NCBI GenBank assembly: GCA_023101885.1
Contig: JALPQD010000053.1
Span: 5,833,447 to 5,897,446, forward strand
Reading direction: 5' to 3'
DNA length: 64,000 bases
From: Typhlomys cinereus
Taxonomy: Eukaryota; Chordata; Mammalia; Rodentia; Platacanthomyidae
A model generated the notes under the pieces. It did not search any database, was not told the DNA's origin, and was given only the letters and a program-made list of their open reading frames with translations. Position 1 is the first letter of the stretch, and every line of letters starts with the position of its first letter. Both the position numbers and the translations under genes were made by a program. Positions 44,871-56,810 of this stretch are shown piece after piece.

Positions 44871-45567
44871 CCACGACTCCTCCAGATTGAGCATGATCTC
44901 TGCCATCTGGTGTCACCATGGCTGTGATCACAGGCCAGAGACCCTGATGACAGATTGAAGTCTATCAATCAACATTCCCTTGAGGAGGGAGGCAGGAGCA
45001 CAAGCCCCGCTGGCTGATGAGAAAGGGGCTGACCACAGTTAGCGTGAGACAGGCTGCCCCAGCGGATGGCCAGTCTCTGCAGCCCTTTCTAGTCTCTTCC
45101 ATTTAGACACCTACTTGATCATAACCACCAAGAAAGATTCTCTGAGGGGTGGCTCCCATTAACCTTGCTGGGTTCCAGAATTCCCTGGAAACCTGTCTTA
45201 CGCTCCCAGGAGCCCAACCTTTGTGTTTTGGCAATGGTGGGCTCTGGACACTGTGGATCGCTGCGCCGCAGCTGGATTCCAGGCAGTCACCCCAGGAGTT
45301 CTTGCTGTTGGTTCAGTCCAGGAGCCACCACAGTGATGCTGCGCGGCGCTGGGGACGGCGTGTACTTGGAGCGATGTGACGGAATTGCCAGGTTCTCACT
45401 GGTCCCAGCTCAGGGCACGTCTGTATCTCACATGGCTTTTGTGTTTCAACATCCTTCCGACCTATACTGAGAGCACTTGGTATTTGCTCCCTTGGGCATC
45501 GCACCACACACCAGTCTCTTTGCTCTCTTTTTCCACGATGGTGTCATAATCTATCAAGAATCATTGT
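44871..45567. other. No feature recognised
   Basis: Single-copy-like sequence with moderate GC content. No gene or repeat supported. Confidence 0.4.
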
Positions 45568-45790
45568 GGGGCTGGGGATATGGTCGAGGGGTTAAAGCCT
45601 TTGCCTCACAGGCAAAAGGACCTGAATTCACATCCCTAAAATGCAAAATGCCATACAAAAATGCCAGAAAGAAATGATGGCAGCTTATACTTCTGGCCCT
45701 GGGAGATGGGATTTATGAAACTCTAGAACAAAGCAATAAGGAGGAAAAATAAAAAATAATCTAGGATGATTCCCAAAGTCACCCTTATAT

Positions 45791-45832
<42 letters not shown>

Positions 45833-45842
45833 GCACACACCC
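45568..45842 (+). repeat. tRNA-headed rodent SINE with CA tail, plus strand
   Basis: Head 'GGGGCTGGGGATATGGTCGA', 'GGTTAAAGCCTTTGCCTCAC', 'GACCTGAATTCACATCCC', then 'CTAGAACAAAGCAATAAGG', 'AATCTAGGATGATTCCCA', and a CA microsatellite at 45,791-45,842. It matches the block order of 21822. Confidence 0.85.
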
Positions 45843-46044
45843 CAGTGGCATCCTGACCTGACATCAGAAGTGCAGGGGTTCAAGGTCACTGTGCTGCTTA
45901 CTGCTGTCAGCCTGACACCTAGGAGAAAGGTCCCCTGGCGCATATACGCAGGAGTGTCTGCATTAAGGGTGGGCTCCAGGCCTGCCCATGAAGCACCATC
46001 TTGATTGAATAATTGATGAGGGAAGAAAAACCCAGACTATTGTG

Positions 46045-46180
46045 CATGAGAGCAAGGGAAAGGGGAAGAAGGAGTAAGAGGTAGAGGAGGAGAAAGAAGA
46101 GAATAAAAGAGAAAGAAGAAAGAAGAGAATAAAAGAGAGAAGAAAGAAAGAGAAAGAGAAAGAAAGAAAGAGAGAGAGAG

Positions 46181-46234
<54 letters not shown>

Positions 46235-46295
46235 GAGAGAGAAGGAGGGCTGAGAGAGAGAACAAGGAAGAAGGAAGAGAAAGACAAGAGGGGAG
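46045..46295 (+). repeat. Purine-rich (GAAA)n/(GA)n tract
   Basis: About 250 bp almost entirely A and G on the plus strand, with a core of about 13 GAAA units (46,186-46,234). The mirror-symmetric polypurine could form triplex (H-) DNA. Phe/Leu/Ser-rich minus-strand open frames are artefacts. Confidence 0.9.
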
Positions 46296-46433
46296 CGAGG
46301 GAGCGCCTCACTGAAAGGCCATGCCAATGTTGAGCATCTCTGGACTCCCTGTTTGGTCAGTTAACGAATATCCCTGGGGCCAAAAGAATCCTAAATGCTT
46401 AGTGCTGGTCCCTTTTCTTTCCCAGGTGTCATG

Positions 46434-46850
46434 GTCAGGCACAGGTGTCAACTCGACTGTTGAGGGTTTGAGCTCTGGGCACAGTTGTAGAGAGTTGATG
46501 GTTGAGTTGAGCCCAGAGCAAACCTGAAGGAGATTGTCTAGCTGATGGGGAAGACCCAGCCCATCGTGGTGGTATTAGGCCCTGGATAAATCACAGAGAG
46601 CTGGTTGAGCTAATCAGCATCCTTCTGTATACTTGACCAGACATGCTGATCTGGCAAGTAAGGATTGTCCCTCTCTCAGCTGTTGTGTAAAGATGGTGTG
46701 GCCAGTTCCCTCAGCCCTGGTGTTGGTGTGTGCTCTCCTGTCATGCAGGACTAAGAACTGGAACTAGGAATCATAAAAAATAATAAACCTTTGTTCCCTT
46801 AAGCCGTTTGATGGACATCTATCGGCAACAATGCAGGCGAACTGCAACAC
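46434..46850 (+). repeat. REP-A medium-reiterated repeat, plus strand, complete
   Basis: This is the clearest copy: 'GGTGTCAACTCGACTGTTG', 'GAGCTCTGGGCACAGTTG', 'AGCCCAGAGCAAACCTGAAG', 'AAGGATTGTCCCTCTCTCAG', 'CCTCAGCCCTGGTGTTGG', 'AATAATAAACCTTTGTTCC' and 'CTATCGGCAACAATGCAGG'. It is used here as the reference for the family. Confidence 0.7.
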
Positions 46851-48108
46851 CACGGATCCTTTAATATCACGATGCAAGACTCAGAAGTGCCTTTTCCCAG
46901 CCAGGCCCCTCCGCACATATTACTTAAACAGCAGCCTCTGCCCTCCACGCTGTTTGCTGTGTGACTTTAGAGCACTCACCGCCGCTCTAAATGATGCTGC
47001 TTGTTGTTCACTTGGTTTTTTTCTCCCGGACTAGATTGAGTTTCTCAAGGCGACACATTTTCTCCTGCCCGTCACAGTCCTCCGACTGCTAGAACTGCAG
47101 CCAATAGATTCTCAGTAAGATTGGCCGGGTCTCTTCCCAAAGCACAGCTCTGTGAGCGGAGCAATCTGCCGTGTGCCCTGTGTATTTCTTTCCTATTCTG
47201 GAGGGTTTTTGGAAGTTCAATGTTATCAGTAATAAGTGTTTGTGGAAAAGAAAGAAAAATCTTGGCGATGGTGCCACACAATGTTTTCAGTGCATGTCCC
47301 ACTCAGTGATTCTCAGGCTTGTAAGCCCACACTTCGTTTCATTAGCATAAAAATCCCCCATTGCTGCCTATCTTTGGGAAGATTCCTAACTATCCCTGGA
47401 GATTTAGGTCCTTCTTGAAGTCACTGTGTACCATGTCCTGCCATTAGCTATCAGGACAATTCCCTGCAGATTTATTGGAGGCCACTTGCATCAAGAGATC
47501 TCCGCCACTCTCTCTCCCGCCCTGGATCAGAAACATCGTTGGACTGAGAATCAGTTTTTCAAACAAGCAAAGGAGGAGTTTGGATGCAATTTAGAGCGAT
47601 GCCACCTCTCAGTGCCGTTTCACACAAGATTGCTTTCATTCCCCCAGAGCAGCCAAGGGCTGGATGTGTTGGGGGACTACGCTTGGCTATTCAGCATCTT
47701 AGTCCAATTTCATCTTGGTCTAGTCCTTTAGGGCTGCGATGGCAAAATCCCAGAGGCCGGGTGGTTTTATATCACAAGAATTTCATTTCTAATGGTTCAG
47801 GAGACTGGAAAGCCTAGATCAGGGTATCAGCATTGGCAGATTCTGATAAGAGCCAGTCTTTGAAGCCGTTGATTTCAGTACAGCTTCGAATCCTGGAAAG
47901 CAGGCAAGAGCTTTTCCTATGGGCGCTAAGCCCATCCCAGGGCTCCGCCCTCTTAACCTAGTCACTCCCCCACATGTCCTGTCTCTGAAGGGCATCACTC
48001 AGAGGCTTAATGGACTCCGGCTCAGAACAGGATGCTTGGCAGACACACGTATTGGATTCAAAATAATTGAAGGAGGTAAAAGAGAAAATGTGCTGGTGAG
48101 GATGCCAG
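46851..48108. other. Mostly single-copy sequence with a MaLR-like fragment
   Basis: At about 47,725-47,870 'GCTGCGATGGCAAAATCCC', 'AATTTCATTTCTAATGG' and 'AGACTGGAAAGCCTAGATC' resemble the antisense start of an old LTR or DNA-transposon repeat that is common in mammals. The rest is unassigned. Confidence 0.4.
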
Positions 48109-48276
48109 CTGTGCTGGTTAACCTTGGCTGCCAACTTGACTGGACCTGGGATTAACCAGTGAATTAGTCATCACACCACCAGAAGAGATCATCCGAATTA
48201 AGATGTTTAAAATACCATGGCCAACACTAAATTAGTATCCTTTAGTAGCAGAGATAAATGGAAATGCAAGAAAGAT

Positions 48277-48323
<47 letters not shown>

Positions 48324-48592
48324 GTCTGTCTCCTCCCACCCCGTGTTGGCAAATTTATTTTCCCTGTTGCCAACATTCTTTGCTGCCATCACAGCCCGGC
48401 TTCTTGGACCCTCTAACAATGCTATTGAAGTCCAGAGGCTGCGCTGGGACTGCTGAGATACTCTGCTCCCAGACTAAGCAGCTCCAGGCGGCCATGGCTG
48501 GACTATCAGACCTTATCTTGAGAGCTAATCCAATAAATTCCATATATTCATTCTGTCATTCTCTTCCTATAGAGAACCCCGACTAATGCACC
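48109..48592 (+). repeat. REP-A-related repeat with a TC tract, plus strand
   Basis: It starts 'GCTGTGCTGGTTAACCTTGG', then 'GCCAACTTGACTGGACCTGG', and ends 'CTATAGAGAACCCCGACTAA', the ending of an old mammalian repeat also seen at 59207. A (TC)n tract at about 48,278-48,330 lies inside it. Confidence 0.6.
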
Positions 48593-49719
48593 AACCACAT
48601 TGTTCGGAATCTCCTCTGCCCAGGTCCTCGACTTGGGACTATTCCTAAGTCTCTAGGTAATATAATCTCTGTCCCCTGGGGATAGGGCACAACCCTTCTC
48701 TGAAGGGCATCGAATGGCTGGGGCTCCGTCTCCATCTTGCACAGCCTATCCTGGGAGGCAGTAGTTACGCATGCGTTGCACAGCCTATCCTGGGAGACAG
48801 CTGTGGCACTTGGCGGGCCTGTGGTGGGATCCCCTGGGGGTTGTGCGTCAGGCCACTTGCAGAGTGACAGCAGTGTAGTTGAGACAAGAAATACCGCTGC
48901 TCTCCAGGCAGAACCGGAGTCTCCAGCCCATAGAAATGATTCCTTTCATGATTTTGCCAAGGATTATGTGTTATGTGTGCTCGGGGAGCCAACTGAGCCG
49001 AGAAGCCGTCAATATTTCCGGGGAGTGTGGGGTAATCAGTCAGGCATTTGGGAAAAGACACAGTCGATGATTTTAGCAGCAAGTGATGGTGACTAGCAGC
49101 AGACTCAATTAGAGCGGGTTTTCTTCTCAAGAATCAACCCTTAGCAATTTCTTAAAGAATTAAAATGAAGTGTTCTTGGGGTAGCAAATCAGTTGGCCTT
49201 AAAGGCTGGAAGCTTTATCATTTGGCAGCTAATAGGTCTAGAGAGATTCAGAAGATTCTCAAAGCTGTTATATAGGGACCTAGCAGCCAGAGAGAAACAT
49301 GGAGCTGCTGAGGGGGCAACCTTGTCTGGGGATGGTCCCTGCTTAATGCTATGGAAACCTGGAGGAAGGGGGGAGAGGGGGAGGGAAGAGAAGCAGTCAG
49401 AGTGGACCGCCATCCTGAGGGGACTAAGCAGGAAACCCCTGTAACCACTTGCTTATATACAGGGCCACTAGTGGCAACAGTACAAGCCCAAAGTGAGAAT
49501 CAGCCCTGGAAGTGACCTTTTCTTGAGAAAGAGGGCAGTGAGGAGGGCTCAGTGATCTTCTGCGGAATACATGCGGGATACCAGCTCCAATGTGCTCTCC
49601 CGGAGAAGCTATTCTGACCCAATAGATGGCCAGCTTAAGGCTTCATACAGAAATCCCCTTCCTCCTCCCTTCCTCTTCCTCCTACTTCTCCTGGTCCTCT
49701 TCCTTCTCCTTCTCTTCTT
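48593..49719. other. Single-copy-like region
   Basis: The 20-base block 'TTGCACAGCCTATCCTGGGA' is repeated 41 bp apart (about 48,736 and 48,777). The segment 48,940-49,190 is repeat-free, with CpGs kept (GCCGAGAAGCCG, TTCCGGGG, GTCGATG), and could be a conserved element. No exon supported. Confidence 0.4.
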
Positions 49720-49890
49720 TCACACAGAGTGTCATATAGTCCAGGCTAGATTCAAACTCACTATATATCCATGTGCATCCTGCTGCCCAAGCCTACCTAA
49801 GTGCTGGGATTACAGCTGTGTACCCCCAGGTCCAGGTCTTATTCACGCTGCACATGCTAGGCGAGCACTCCACTAAGTCATAGAATTCTC
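49720..49890 (-). repeat. B1 plus ID-like SINE, minus strand
   Basis: Reverse-complement B1: 'GTCCAGGCTAGATTCAAACTC' style sequence, then 'AGTGCTGGGATTACAGCTG'. A diverged ID-like head follows at 'GCACATGCTAGGCGAGCACT'. A CTTCC-rich tract precedes it. Confidence 0.7.
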
Positions 49891-50138
49891 TTCCAGGTAG
49901 AAAGAAGAGAAGGCACACAAGGCTAAGAATAGGTAAAAAATGCCATCAGGCAACAGGTAAAGTTTCTATTCAGTCAGAATGAGGGGCAGAAGGCTTTCAC
50001 TTTGACTCACTCAGTTATCTGGAGAAAGCAACCCTGTTAGAACTCAGAGGGAAGGGGGGGTCCTCCTTAATGGGGGTTCCTCAGTGGCCCACACCCATCT
50101 CAGTTGACACGCTTGTTGGTGTCAACTCCCGGAAGTAG

Positions 50139-50275
50139 CAATGTCTAGGCTAGGTGTGATGGTGTATGGCTGTGATCTCAGCAAGGTGAGGGGGGAGAAT
50201 CCCAGGATCAAGGCCATTCTAGGCTATATACATAGTGAGACCATATGTCAAGCAACAACAAGAAAAACAGAAAGA
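50139..50275 (+). repeat. B1 SINE, plus strand, diverged
   Basis: 'GGCTAGGTGTGATGGTGTATG', 'ATCAAGGCCATTCTAGGC' and 'TACATAGTGAGACCATATG' follow B1 order. An A-rich tail with GAAAG units extends to about 50,330. Confidence 0.7.
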
Positions 50276-50330
50276 AAAGAAAAAGGAAAGAAAGAAGATA
50301 TAAAAACAGTAAGGAAAAGAAAAAATTTAT

Positions 50331-50884
50331 GGGATAAAGGCTGAGAGCTAAACTAATCAATGAGTTCAAAGATAAGCATTTAGATACCAACTTTGATACC
50401 AAATCCATTTAACAGATCAATAGGAGGAGGTTCTCCCCTAGGTCTGATGAATGGACTCTATGGCCTCTTGGTGTGATACCAGGCATGAGTTCCCTCTTGT
50501 GGACTGAGCTTTAAGTCCTTCGGGAAAACATCTGGTTATCCCAAACATTCACCACTATTGTACCAATGAGCACATCTTGCTGGGTTGGTTCTTGGAGCTC
50601 ACAGGATTCATAGGGGGTAAGATTGTTAAAGGATTTTACGCCCTCAGCAACCTGCTTAGTACTTTCCAATACTATGGAAACTAGGGAGAAAGGAGGAAGC
50701 TTCCAGCCAGTTTCAGCGTAGTTTCTTCATGTCCCGTGTCCAAAGTGTGTGAAGTTCCAACGCTTCTTTTCTCAATAGGTGATGGTTGGCAGAGGAGAGA
50801 TGACTGAGGAGCATTTGACAGGATATCACATCCTGTCCCATCAAAGATCAGGGAACATTCCAGAAGAAGGGGCATAAAATATTA
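50331..50884. other. No feature recognised
   Basis: Single-copy-like sequence. Confidence 0.4.
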
Positions 50885-51490
50885 AAACATGCAGAGAACC
50901 AAGGCTGCAGAAGGCGATGAGAATAAGATTAGCTTGATGAATCAGCACGGCATACGCACTACCCCTGAAGGCTCAGGGACCTTTGTGGAAGACAGGCAGA
51001 AAGCATGTAAAAGCCAGAGGACAGGTAGAGTTTTGCAAACTGGCATCCTCCAAAAATAACACTGTTGTGGCCCTCTTGAACCCACAAGAGGCACTGGCAC
51101 CAGGAATACAGAGGACTGACCTGCTGATGGTCCATTATAGATGGAGGAAAAATCCCAGTGGAGCTCACAAAGGACCAATGAACAATGTGCCTCTAACAGG
51201 TTCAGTAGGATAAAAATACTTAGTCATTTACCCACATGGGGGAACCTACTGGGCTCCAAGAGAGAGCCAGGCCAATGGGAAAACAGAAGACCATGGTTAA
51301 ACCCAGAGAGATACAAAAGAGAGCAAAAGGACATGAATATGGGAAGACAACTAGTAGGAAAGGAGGACTGGAGGGGAGAGGCAGGTAAGAAAAGATAAGG
51401 AGGAAGCAGTCACAATATTTGATATACCTGTATGAATTGTCAAAGAGCAAAATTCATCAATAAGAAAAGTAGAAATAAAAAAAATGAAAT
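50885..51490 (+). mobile_element. Lx-like LINE-1 3' end, plus strand
   Basis: 'GCTCAGGGACCTTTGTGGAAG', 'GGCAGAAAGCATGTAAAAGCC', 'ATGGTTAAACCCAGAGAG', a purine-rich segment ('GGAAAGGAGGACTGGAGGGG') and the A-rich end 'ATACCTGTATGAATTGTC' then 'AATAAGAAAAGTAGAAATAA'. It is the same class as the minus-strand copy at 13630. 5'-truncated, no ORF. Confidence 0.7.
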
Positions 51491-52104
51491 AAATGAACAT
51501 CAGGCACCTGGGGTTCCCAAAGTGAGCATAGACCTCTCCCTGCCTGCACCAACATCTGCTGGACGCCGGGTTTCCCTTCCGTAGGGGTTTTGTGTTCCCA
51601 GGTCGAAGACTGAAACCAGAACACGTTGAGAGGTTATAGCAGGGATTTTACTGAAAATGAGAGAAGATGAAAGAAACTCTTGGACATTCAATTTAAGGGA
51701 GAGAAGGAGGAAGCCACAGCCTTACGGTGGGAGGGCATTAGGTACAGCAGAGGAGATAGCTTAAGGTCAGTGAGGACAAGGAGAGAACCACCCTGACCAT
51801 ATGGCTAGGAGAGAACAGAGCCGCCATGGCGTGACCCTTTGGACAGCAGGAAGAACAGAGAGGGGAAGGGTGGAGTCATGGCCTTTGATAGTCTGGCCTT
51901 GCTAAAGAGTAGCCCGGGACATACTAGGGAAGTGAAGACTGGAGGGTGATAGGTATGGTTTCCACAGGACCAGGCATTCCTAACTGTACTAGCTATACAA
52001 CAGAAATTAAATTACTTTATTACATTGACCCTTCCCCTTCAGCTCTCTCAGATCCTCCTCCCTAGCCTGGCTAGAGCTGATGACTAGCTGTAGAAGCACC
52101 ACTG
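51491..52104. other. Unassigned, possibly LTR-derived
   Basis: 'GGTTTTGTGTTCCCAGGTCG' and 'GCAGGGATTTTACTGAAAATG' give the impression of a minus-strand LTR, but no TATA/poly(A) pair was found. Confidence 0.25.
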
Positions 52105-52462
52105 CAGTTCTTCTTCAGTTGCAGTGGGAAAATACTCTGACCTAACCTTTCAGAGAGAAAAGCTTTACTATTCGGATTATGGTTCTAGAAGGGACATCGT
52201 ACAATATGGCAAGGAGCACATAGCAGAAGACTTGGCAGACTAAGCAGGAGGTTGATGTCACAGCAGCCATCAGGAGACAGAGAAAGCAAAAGAAAGGAAG
52301 AAATCCAACCCTGAGCAATCCAACCTCAAGGTCCGGTACCCAGGGGTGCACTTCTTCCAACAAGGTTCCACCTCCTCAAAGTCCCAAGACTTTCACAAAC
52401 AACACCACTAGCTGGAGACGTGTGAGTCGGGATAATCCATATTCGAACCATGACAAGCGCTC
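52105..52462 (-). mobile_element. MaLR-type LTR, minus strand
   Basis: 'GCAGTGGGAAAATACTCTGACC', 'GAGAAAAGCTTTACTATTCGG', 'GGTTCCACCTCCTCAAAGTCC' and the terminal 'TATTCGAACCATGACA' follow antisense MaLR order. Confidence 0.6.
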
Positions 52463-52689
52463 TTTTACCAAGACCTCCCCTCTTACCTAGGTTTCAGGTA
52501 GGGAGATGAATAAATACTACAGATAGATTTATTAGCAGTGCCTACACTGTGTAAACAGACTTACCACCATACAATTAAAATATATTTTACATTTAAAATA
52601 ACTAGCACAATAAATTTTATGTCATATTTATCACAGTTAGAAAACAAAGAATAAATCCTGAATATAATAATAAAGAATTTATCACATAT

Positions 52690-53390
52690 AAAGAATCCTT
52701 GGGAATTTAATGTCCCATTGGAAGCAATGGAGCCCCAAAGTGAGGGCTAATATATACATTTACTGAAGGAAAATCATCAACTAAGACTTCTATATCCAGC
52801 AAAACTATACTTTGTGAGAAATTAAAAATAAGAACAGAGAAACAAAAGAAGAAGCAATTTGTCACTTTGAATTTGTTCTACACAAACTACAGAATCATTC
52901 AGGTTGAAATAAAATGACCCTGGTGCTGAACTCAAATCTACATAAAAAATTAAAAGCCTCGTGAAGGCAAAAAGAGTATAAAAGTAATTTTGGTTTGAAA
53001 CTCGTTTTTTTCTATGATTTCAAAGATAACTGTTTAAAGTGATAATTATAAAATGTACAAATGAGCTTATCAAGTACAAAGATACATGTCAGTGAAGGAC
53101 AACTGGTAATAGATTAAAGGAAAAGAAGCTGTATTGTAGAAAAAAATGATGCTATTGAAAATAAAGTGGCATTCATCAAAGCAATATGGTATTAAATTAT
53201 GAGGTTTACTGAAATTCCCAGAGAAAACAATGGAAAAATAATTTAAAGGAATATAGGAAAAGAAACAATGGTGAAATCAAAAAAAAAACTATAGTGTAAA
53301 ATATCTACTTAAATGGAGCATTAAGAGAAAATAAATGGTAAGTAAGGAAAAGACAGGCAAGAATCTTTGTCTAAATAAATAAACAAACAA
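52690..53390 (+). mobile_element. Ancient mammalian LINE-1 3' UTR (L1M-like), plus strand
   Basis: 'GACTTCTATATCCAGCAAAAC', 'GAAGAAGCAATTTGTCAC', 'TGAACTCAAATCTACATAAA' and 'TTCTATGATTTCAAAGATAAC' with 'TGTTTAAAGTGATAATTAT' correspond in order to the 3' UTR of old mammal-wide LINE-1. It is strongly AT-rich and decayed, with no ORF. Confidence 0.65.
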
Positions 53391-53801
53391 AAAAATAAAT
53401 GTTCATAGTACTTAAGAAACAACACCCATGATTGTCCTGTGGATTTGCACACACATAACTACATATGCATATGTGCACACACAAACTCATACACACAACA
53501 TATACATGTAAAAAGAATAATTCTCAAATCATTGAGCTATTCTGAAATGAAAATATTGAGCATCATGGGAAAGATGAGGACAAGTTCTCATATCTTCATC
53601 CATAAAACCTATGACCCCCCTCCAAGGGTTTCTCTCTTCCTTGTCAGCAGTGTGTGAAATGTACCTGTCCCTGCCATCTTGCCACGAGAGAAAACCTACC
53701 AGGGCCGAGCTAATTCCTGGATGTCTCCAACCACAAAATGGATGAGCCCTGATTGGTATCTTACCTGGAAAAATCCCTTTACTGTGACTGAGGAGAGATT
53801 T

Positions 53802-53803
<2 letters not shown>

Positions 53804-53842
<39 letters not shown>
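53804..53842. repeat. (GT)n microsatellite
   Basis: About 19 GT units. No SINE body recognised beside it. Confidence 0.95.
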
Positions 53843-53843
<1 letters not shown>

Positions 53844-54054
53844 ATACACAAGTGCTAATGAACCTCAGACCATTCCCCCAGCTTAACAAAATACTTGTTT
53901 TTTTTCTTTCAGGCAGCTGGAGTCTCCGATGGTCAGGGCTGCTGTCTTCCCTCACCTCCATTGGCCTCGTAATTGATGCTTTTGTCTAAGAGTTCATGTT
54001 CCAGTCTGTTTCATTCTGCCACCACCGAGACAAAGTTACCTTGCATCCGATACT

Positions 54055-54540
54055 ACTTCCACCTTAAGAAACTGGAAAACAGAGTTAAACTAAGCCACAG
54101 CAAGCAACATGGAGGCAAACTAAATAATAGAAAAAATCATGAGTCCGTGAAACCAAAGTTGATTCATTTAAAGAAACAGCAAATCTGACAAACATTTGGC
54201 TGGAAAGACAAAGAATGTGAGTGTGACTCAATAAAGCAAAGATAAAATCAAGAATTAAAAGGGAGCCATCACTACCTACTCTACAGAAGTGAAAATAGAT
54301 ACGGGACTCTTCTGAACAACAATATGCAAGTAAGTCAGATGGAGTGAGACTTGCCTAGAGAGTCTTAAATCACTAAAACTGACTCCATAGGAAACAGAAA
54401 CTCTGAATAACCTATAAAAAATAAGAAGATCAAATGAGTTTGCTTGTTTGTTTGTTTGTTTTAAAAATCCCGTAAAGAAAATGCCAAGCCAGAACACTTC
54501 ACTGTTGAATTCCATTAAGCTTTTAAAGAAGGATCAACTA
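54055..54540 (+). pseudogene. Ancient LINE-1 ORF2 fragment, decayed
   Basis: The sequence tracks the segment of LINE-1 ORF2 between the endonuclease and the early RT domain: 'AAGAAACTGGAAAACAGAG', 'AATCATGAGTCCGTGAAACC', 'GCAAATCTGACAAACATTTGG', 'ATCACTACCTACTCTACAG', 'GAATTCCATTAAGCTTTTAA'. Frames are broken throughout and a short TTTG run interrupts it at about 54,441. The reading direction is plus. It lies downstream of the 3' UTR fragment at 52690, so the two are either separate insertions or rearranged. Confidence 0.65.
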
Positions 54541-55840
54541 GCTGGTCTTCATGCATAAACTTTAGAGCTCCTTACTATGTGTCTGGAGAAAGCCAGTCAC
54601 ATTGCAAGGATTTTCCATCGTGACTCTATATTTTACCATTTTGCAGATGAAGAAATGAATGTTAATATTAACTTAGTCATCCTAGCTGCTTCAAATAGTA
54701 GGTGCAGAGTTCAGAGACACAGGCCAAGTTATTCTCACAAAGGGAAGAGTCTGCTGGAGGGTTGCAACCTGGGGGTTTGGTGCTCCCCCCCTTACTTGAG
54801 AAGTGTGGGGGCAGCTGAAGGTAAGTGAGTTCTCTGTGAGTCCTTATCAAATGCATTTCAAGTCTTAGTGTTGCACTGGAGCAGATGCGAAACGGCAGAG
54901 TTGGTCCGGGATAGAAAGAATAGGACATGACAGGGGGCGAGGGAGGGGGACGGGACAGAAAAGCTATCTGTTGCTCCTCAGGGATTAAGAAGGAGAATAA
55001 CAGCTTGGCAGGAGTCTGCTTTGAAAAGTCTGAGCTCTTGTCCATCCAAAAAGACTGAGCTTTCACAACTGAAGCAGCAAGTGAAGTGGACCCCAGATGA
55101 AGAGAGTTAATCAGCTTATAATTCAATATATACCATGGCATCTGCTGTCTATGAAAAGGAAGGGGAAGAATCCAACAATAGATCTGACCCTAACTCTCCT
55201 TTCATTCTACTAGGTGTGTGTTTTTTGAAAGGCTTTGGGAGGCTGTGTGGATAGACACGCAGCAACTGGTCATTCATAGCTGTGCCCGCCTCTATCCTTC
55301 CCATACTCCTGTGGTTATCTCTCTGAAGTCCATGTGGGGGCAGACCAGGGGCAAATTTGTGTTGCTTAATGAATTTCTTTGTAATCCTTCCAAAAGCATG
55401 TGTTAGCAAAGCTGATATGGAACTAAATGCATGTAAATCCATCCCATATTGATGTTTATATTAAAGGTGCACAGTGTAGATGATTAATGATACATATTCC
55501 AGGGTGGAGGATCTGGCTTCAGTTTCTAATTGGAACCAAAAAGTGAGTCTAGGAATCTTATTAACCTGCATAGACATTCTTGCACATTATAATATCAATA
55601 AAATTCTTTTTCTGCATCATTTCTAAAGGAGTCAGGAAGTCAAGTGGGCATTTAAATTCTCCCTTTTGTGCAAGCCTTAGGACAGGCCTGTGCCTGAAAT
55701 CAAGGCGGCCTGGGATGCCGTCCTGAGGGCCACAGGAGATATTCCATCATAAACTGCTGGGGGCGGGACTTCAGAGGGGGGCTGGACAGGTGATTTTCAT
55801 TTCCTTAGGTGTCTTGCCATCCCAGAGCTACTGTTCTTAA
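54541..55840. other. Single-copy-like sequence
   Basis: No recognised repeat. A minus-strand open frame (54,677-55,141) has no domain. AT-rich stretches at 55,440-55,660 contain ATTA cores and could be regulatory. Confidence 0.4.
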
Positions 55841-56624
55841 AAAGACTATGAGGTATAAATGTAAGGTAGTTACCTCAAAAACATACTGCACCACGGACTA
55901 GGGAAGTTTTTTAATGGAGTTCCAATTGTAGGAAGAGGGAGAGAAGAAAGAAAGAGAAAAAGGAAAGGAGAAAGGAGAGAAGGGAATGGTGGGTTTTATA
56001 CCCTCAGGACTTGTGGGTGGGCTGAGGAGCAGGGTCTGGAGGTGATTTCTAGGACCTTCGATCAGCCCAGCCCAGGAAGTGTGTCCAGGATCAGTCTTTG
56101 ACCTTGATCCCACTAGCACTAAGGGTCAGGTAAGCACGTGCTCTTACAAGCACCAACTATTGGAGGGAGGGCGCCATCGATTCTCAAGCAGAAGCTCTGT
56201 CCTGAATATGGGGGAGTGGAGGAGTGGGATTCCTATCAAAGACCACTCCATAGCTGTCCTCTGAGGGAATTCCCTGACACAGGGGAGGCCAGACATGTAG
56301 CCGTGCGCACACAGGGCATCCTTTCTTGACTGCTAAACATGTGGGAATTTCTGTTTTCCCACGTGATGTCCCACCAGCAAGAAGGGCAACAGCCATCTTT
56401 GGTGCAACCCTTAAAACAGGCCCTCTGAGCTAGAACAAACCAGAACCTCGAGCTTGCATGTGGATCCCACCAATTCTCCTGATTCATCAGCGCACACTAT
56501 CCTCAATTCCTCCTCAGGCTCCTGCCGACGTCAAAGAGAGAAGCGATTCTGGCTTCGTCTGGAGTCAGAACACCGCAAAGTGTATTTCAGTAGGCTTGAA
56601 ACAAAAGGGAAGCCAACAGGGCTT
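55841..56624. other. Unassigned, possibly an old LTR on the minus strand
   Basis: A TATA-like GGTATAAAACCC on the minus strand (about 55,995-56,006) precedes a long purine-rich segment and a terminal 'TTTTTTAATGGAGTTCC' on the plus strand. This could mark U3/R of a decayed LTR, but the evidence is thin. Confidence 0.25.
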
Positions 56625-56769
56625 GGGTGGGTGGGCTCACGGGGCCAGCCAGTCTTGTCAACCAGTGAGCTTCATGCTCTGCCTGTCTCCAAAACCAAAG
56701 TGCAGATGAGAAAGACATCCCATGCCAACCTCTGGTCTCTACATGCAAGTGCACACGTATGTGCGTGTG

Positions 56770-56809
<40 letters not shown>
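56625..56809 (+). repeat. B3-type SINE with CA tail, plus strand
   Basis: 'GGGCTCACGGGGCCAGCCAG', 'AACCAGTGAGCTTCATGC', 'TGTCTCCAAAACCAAAGTGC' and 'CATGCCAACCTCTGGTCTC' match the B3 3' region, ending in a CA microsatellite (56,771-56,809). The 5' tRNA-like head is missing. Confidence 0.65.

Positions 56810-56810
<1 letters not shown>

Noticed and set aside
44643..44890. Cys/His-rich small proteins
   Set aside because: Products of a CATG/CACA cryptic simple repeat.
45919..46327. Phe/Leu/Ser-rich membrane-like proteins
   Set aside because: They arise from the minus strand of the GAAA/GA polypurine tract.
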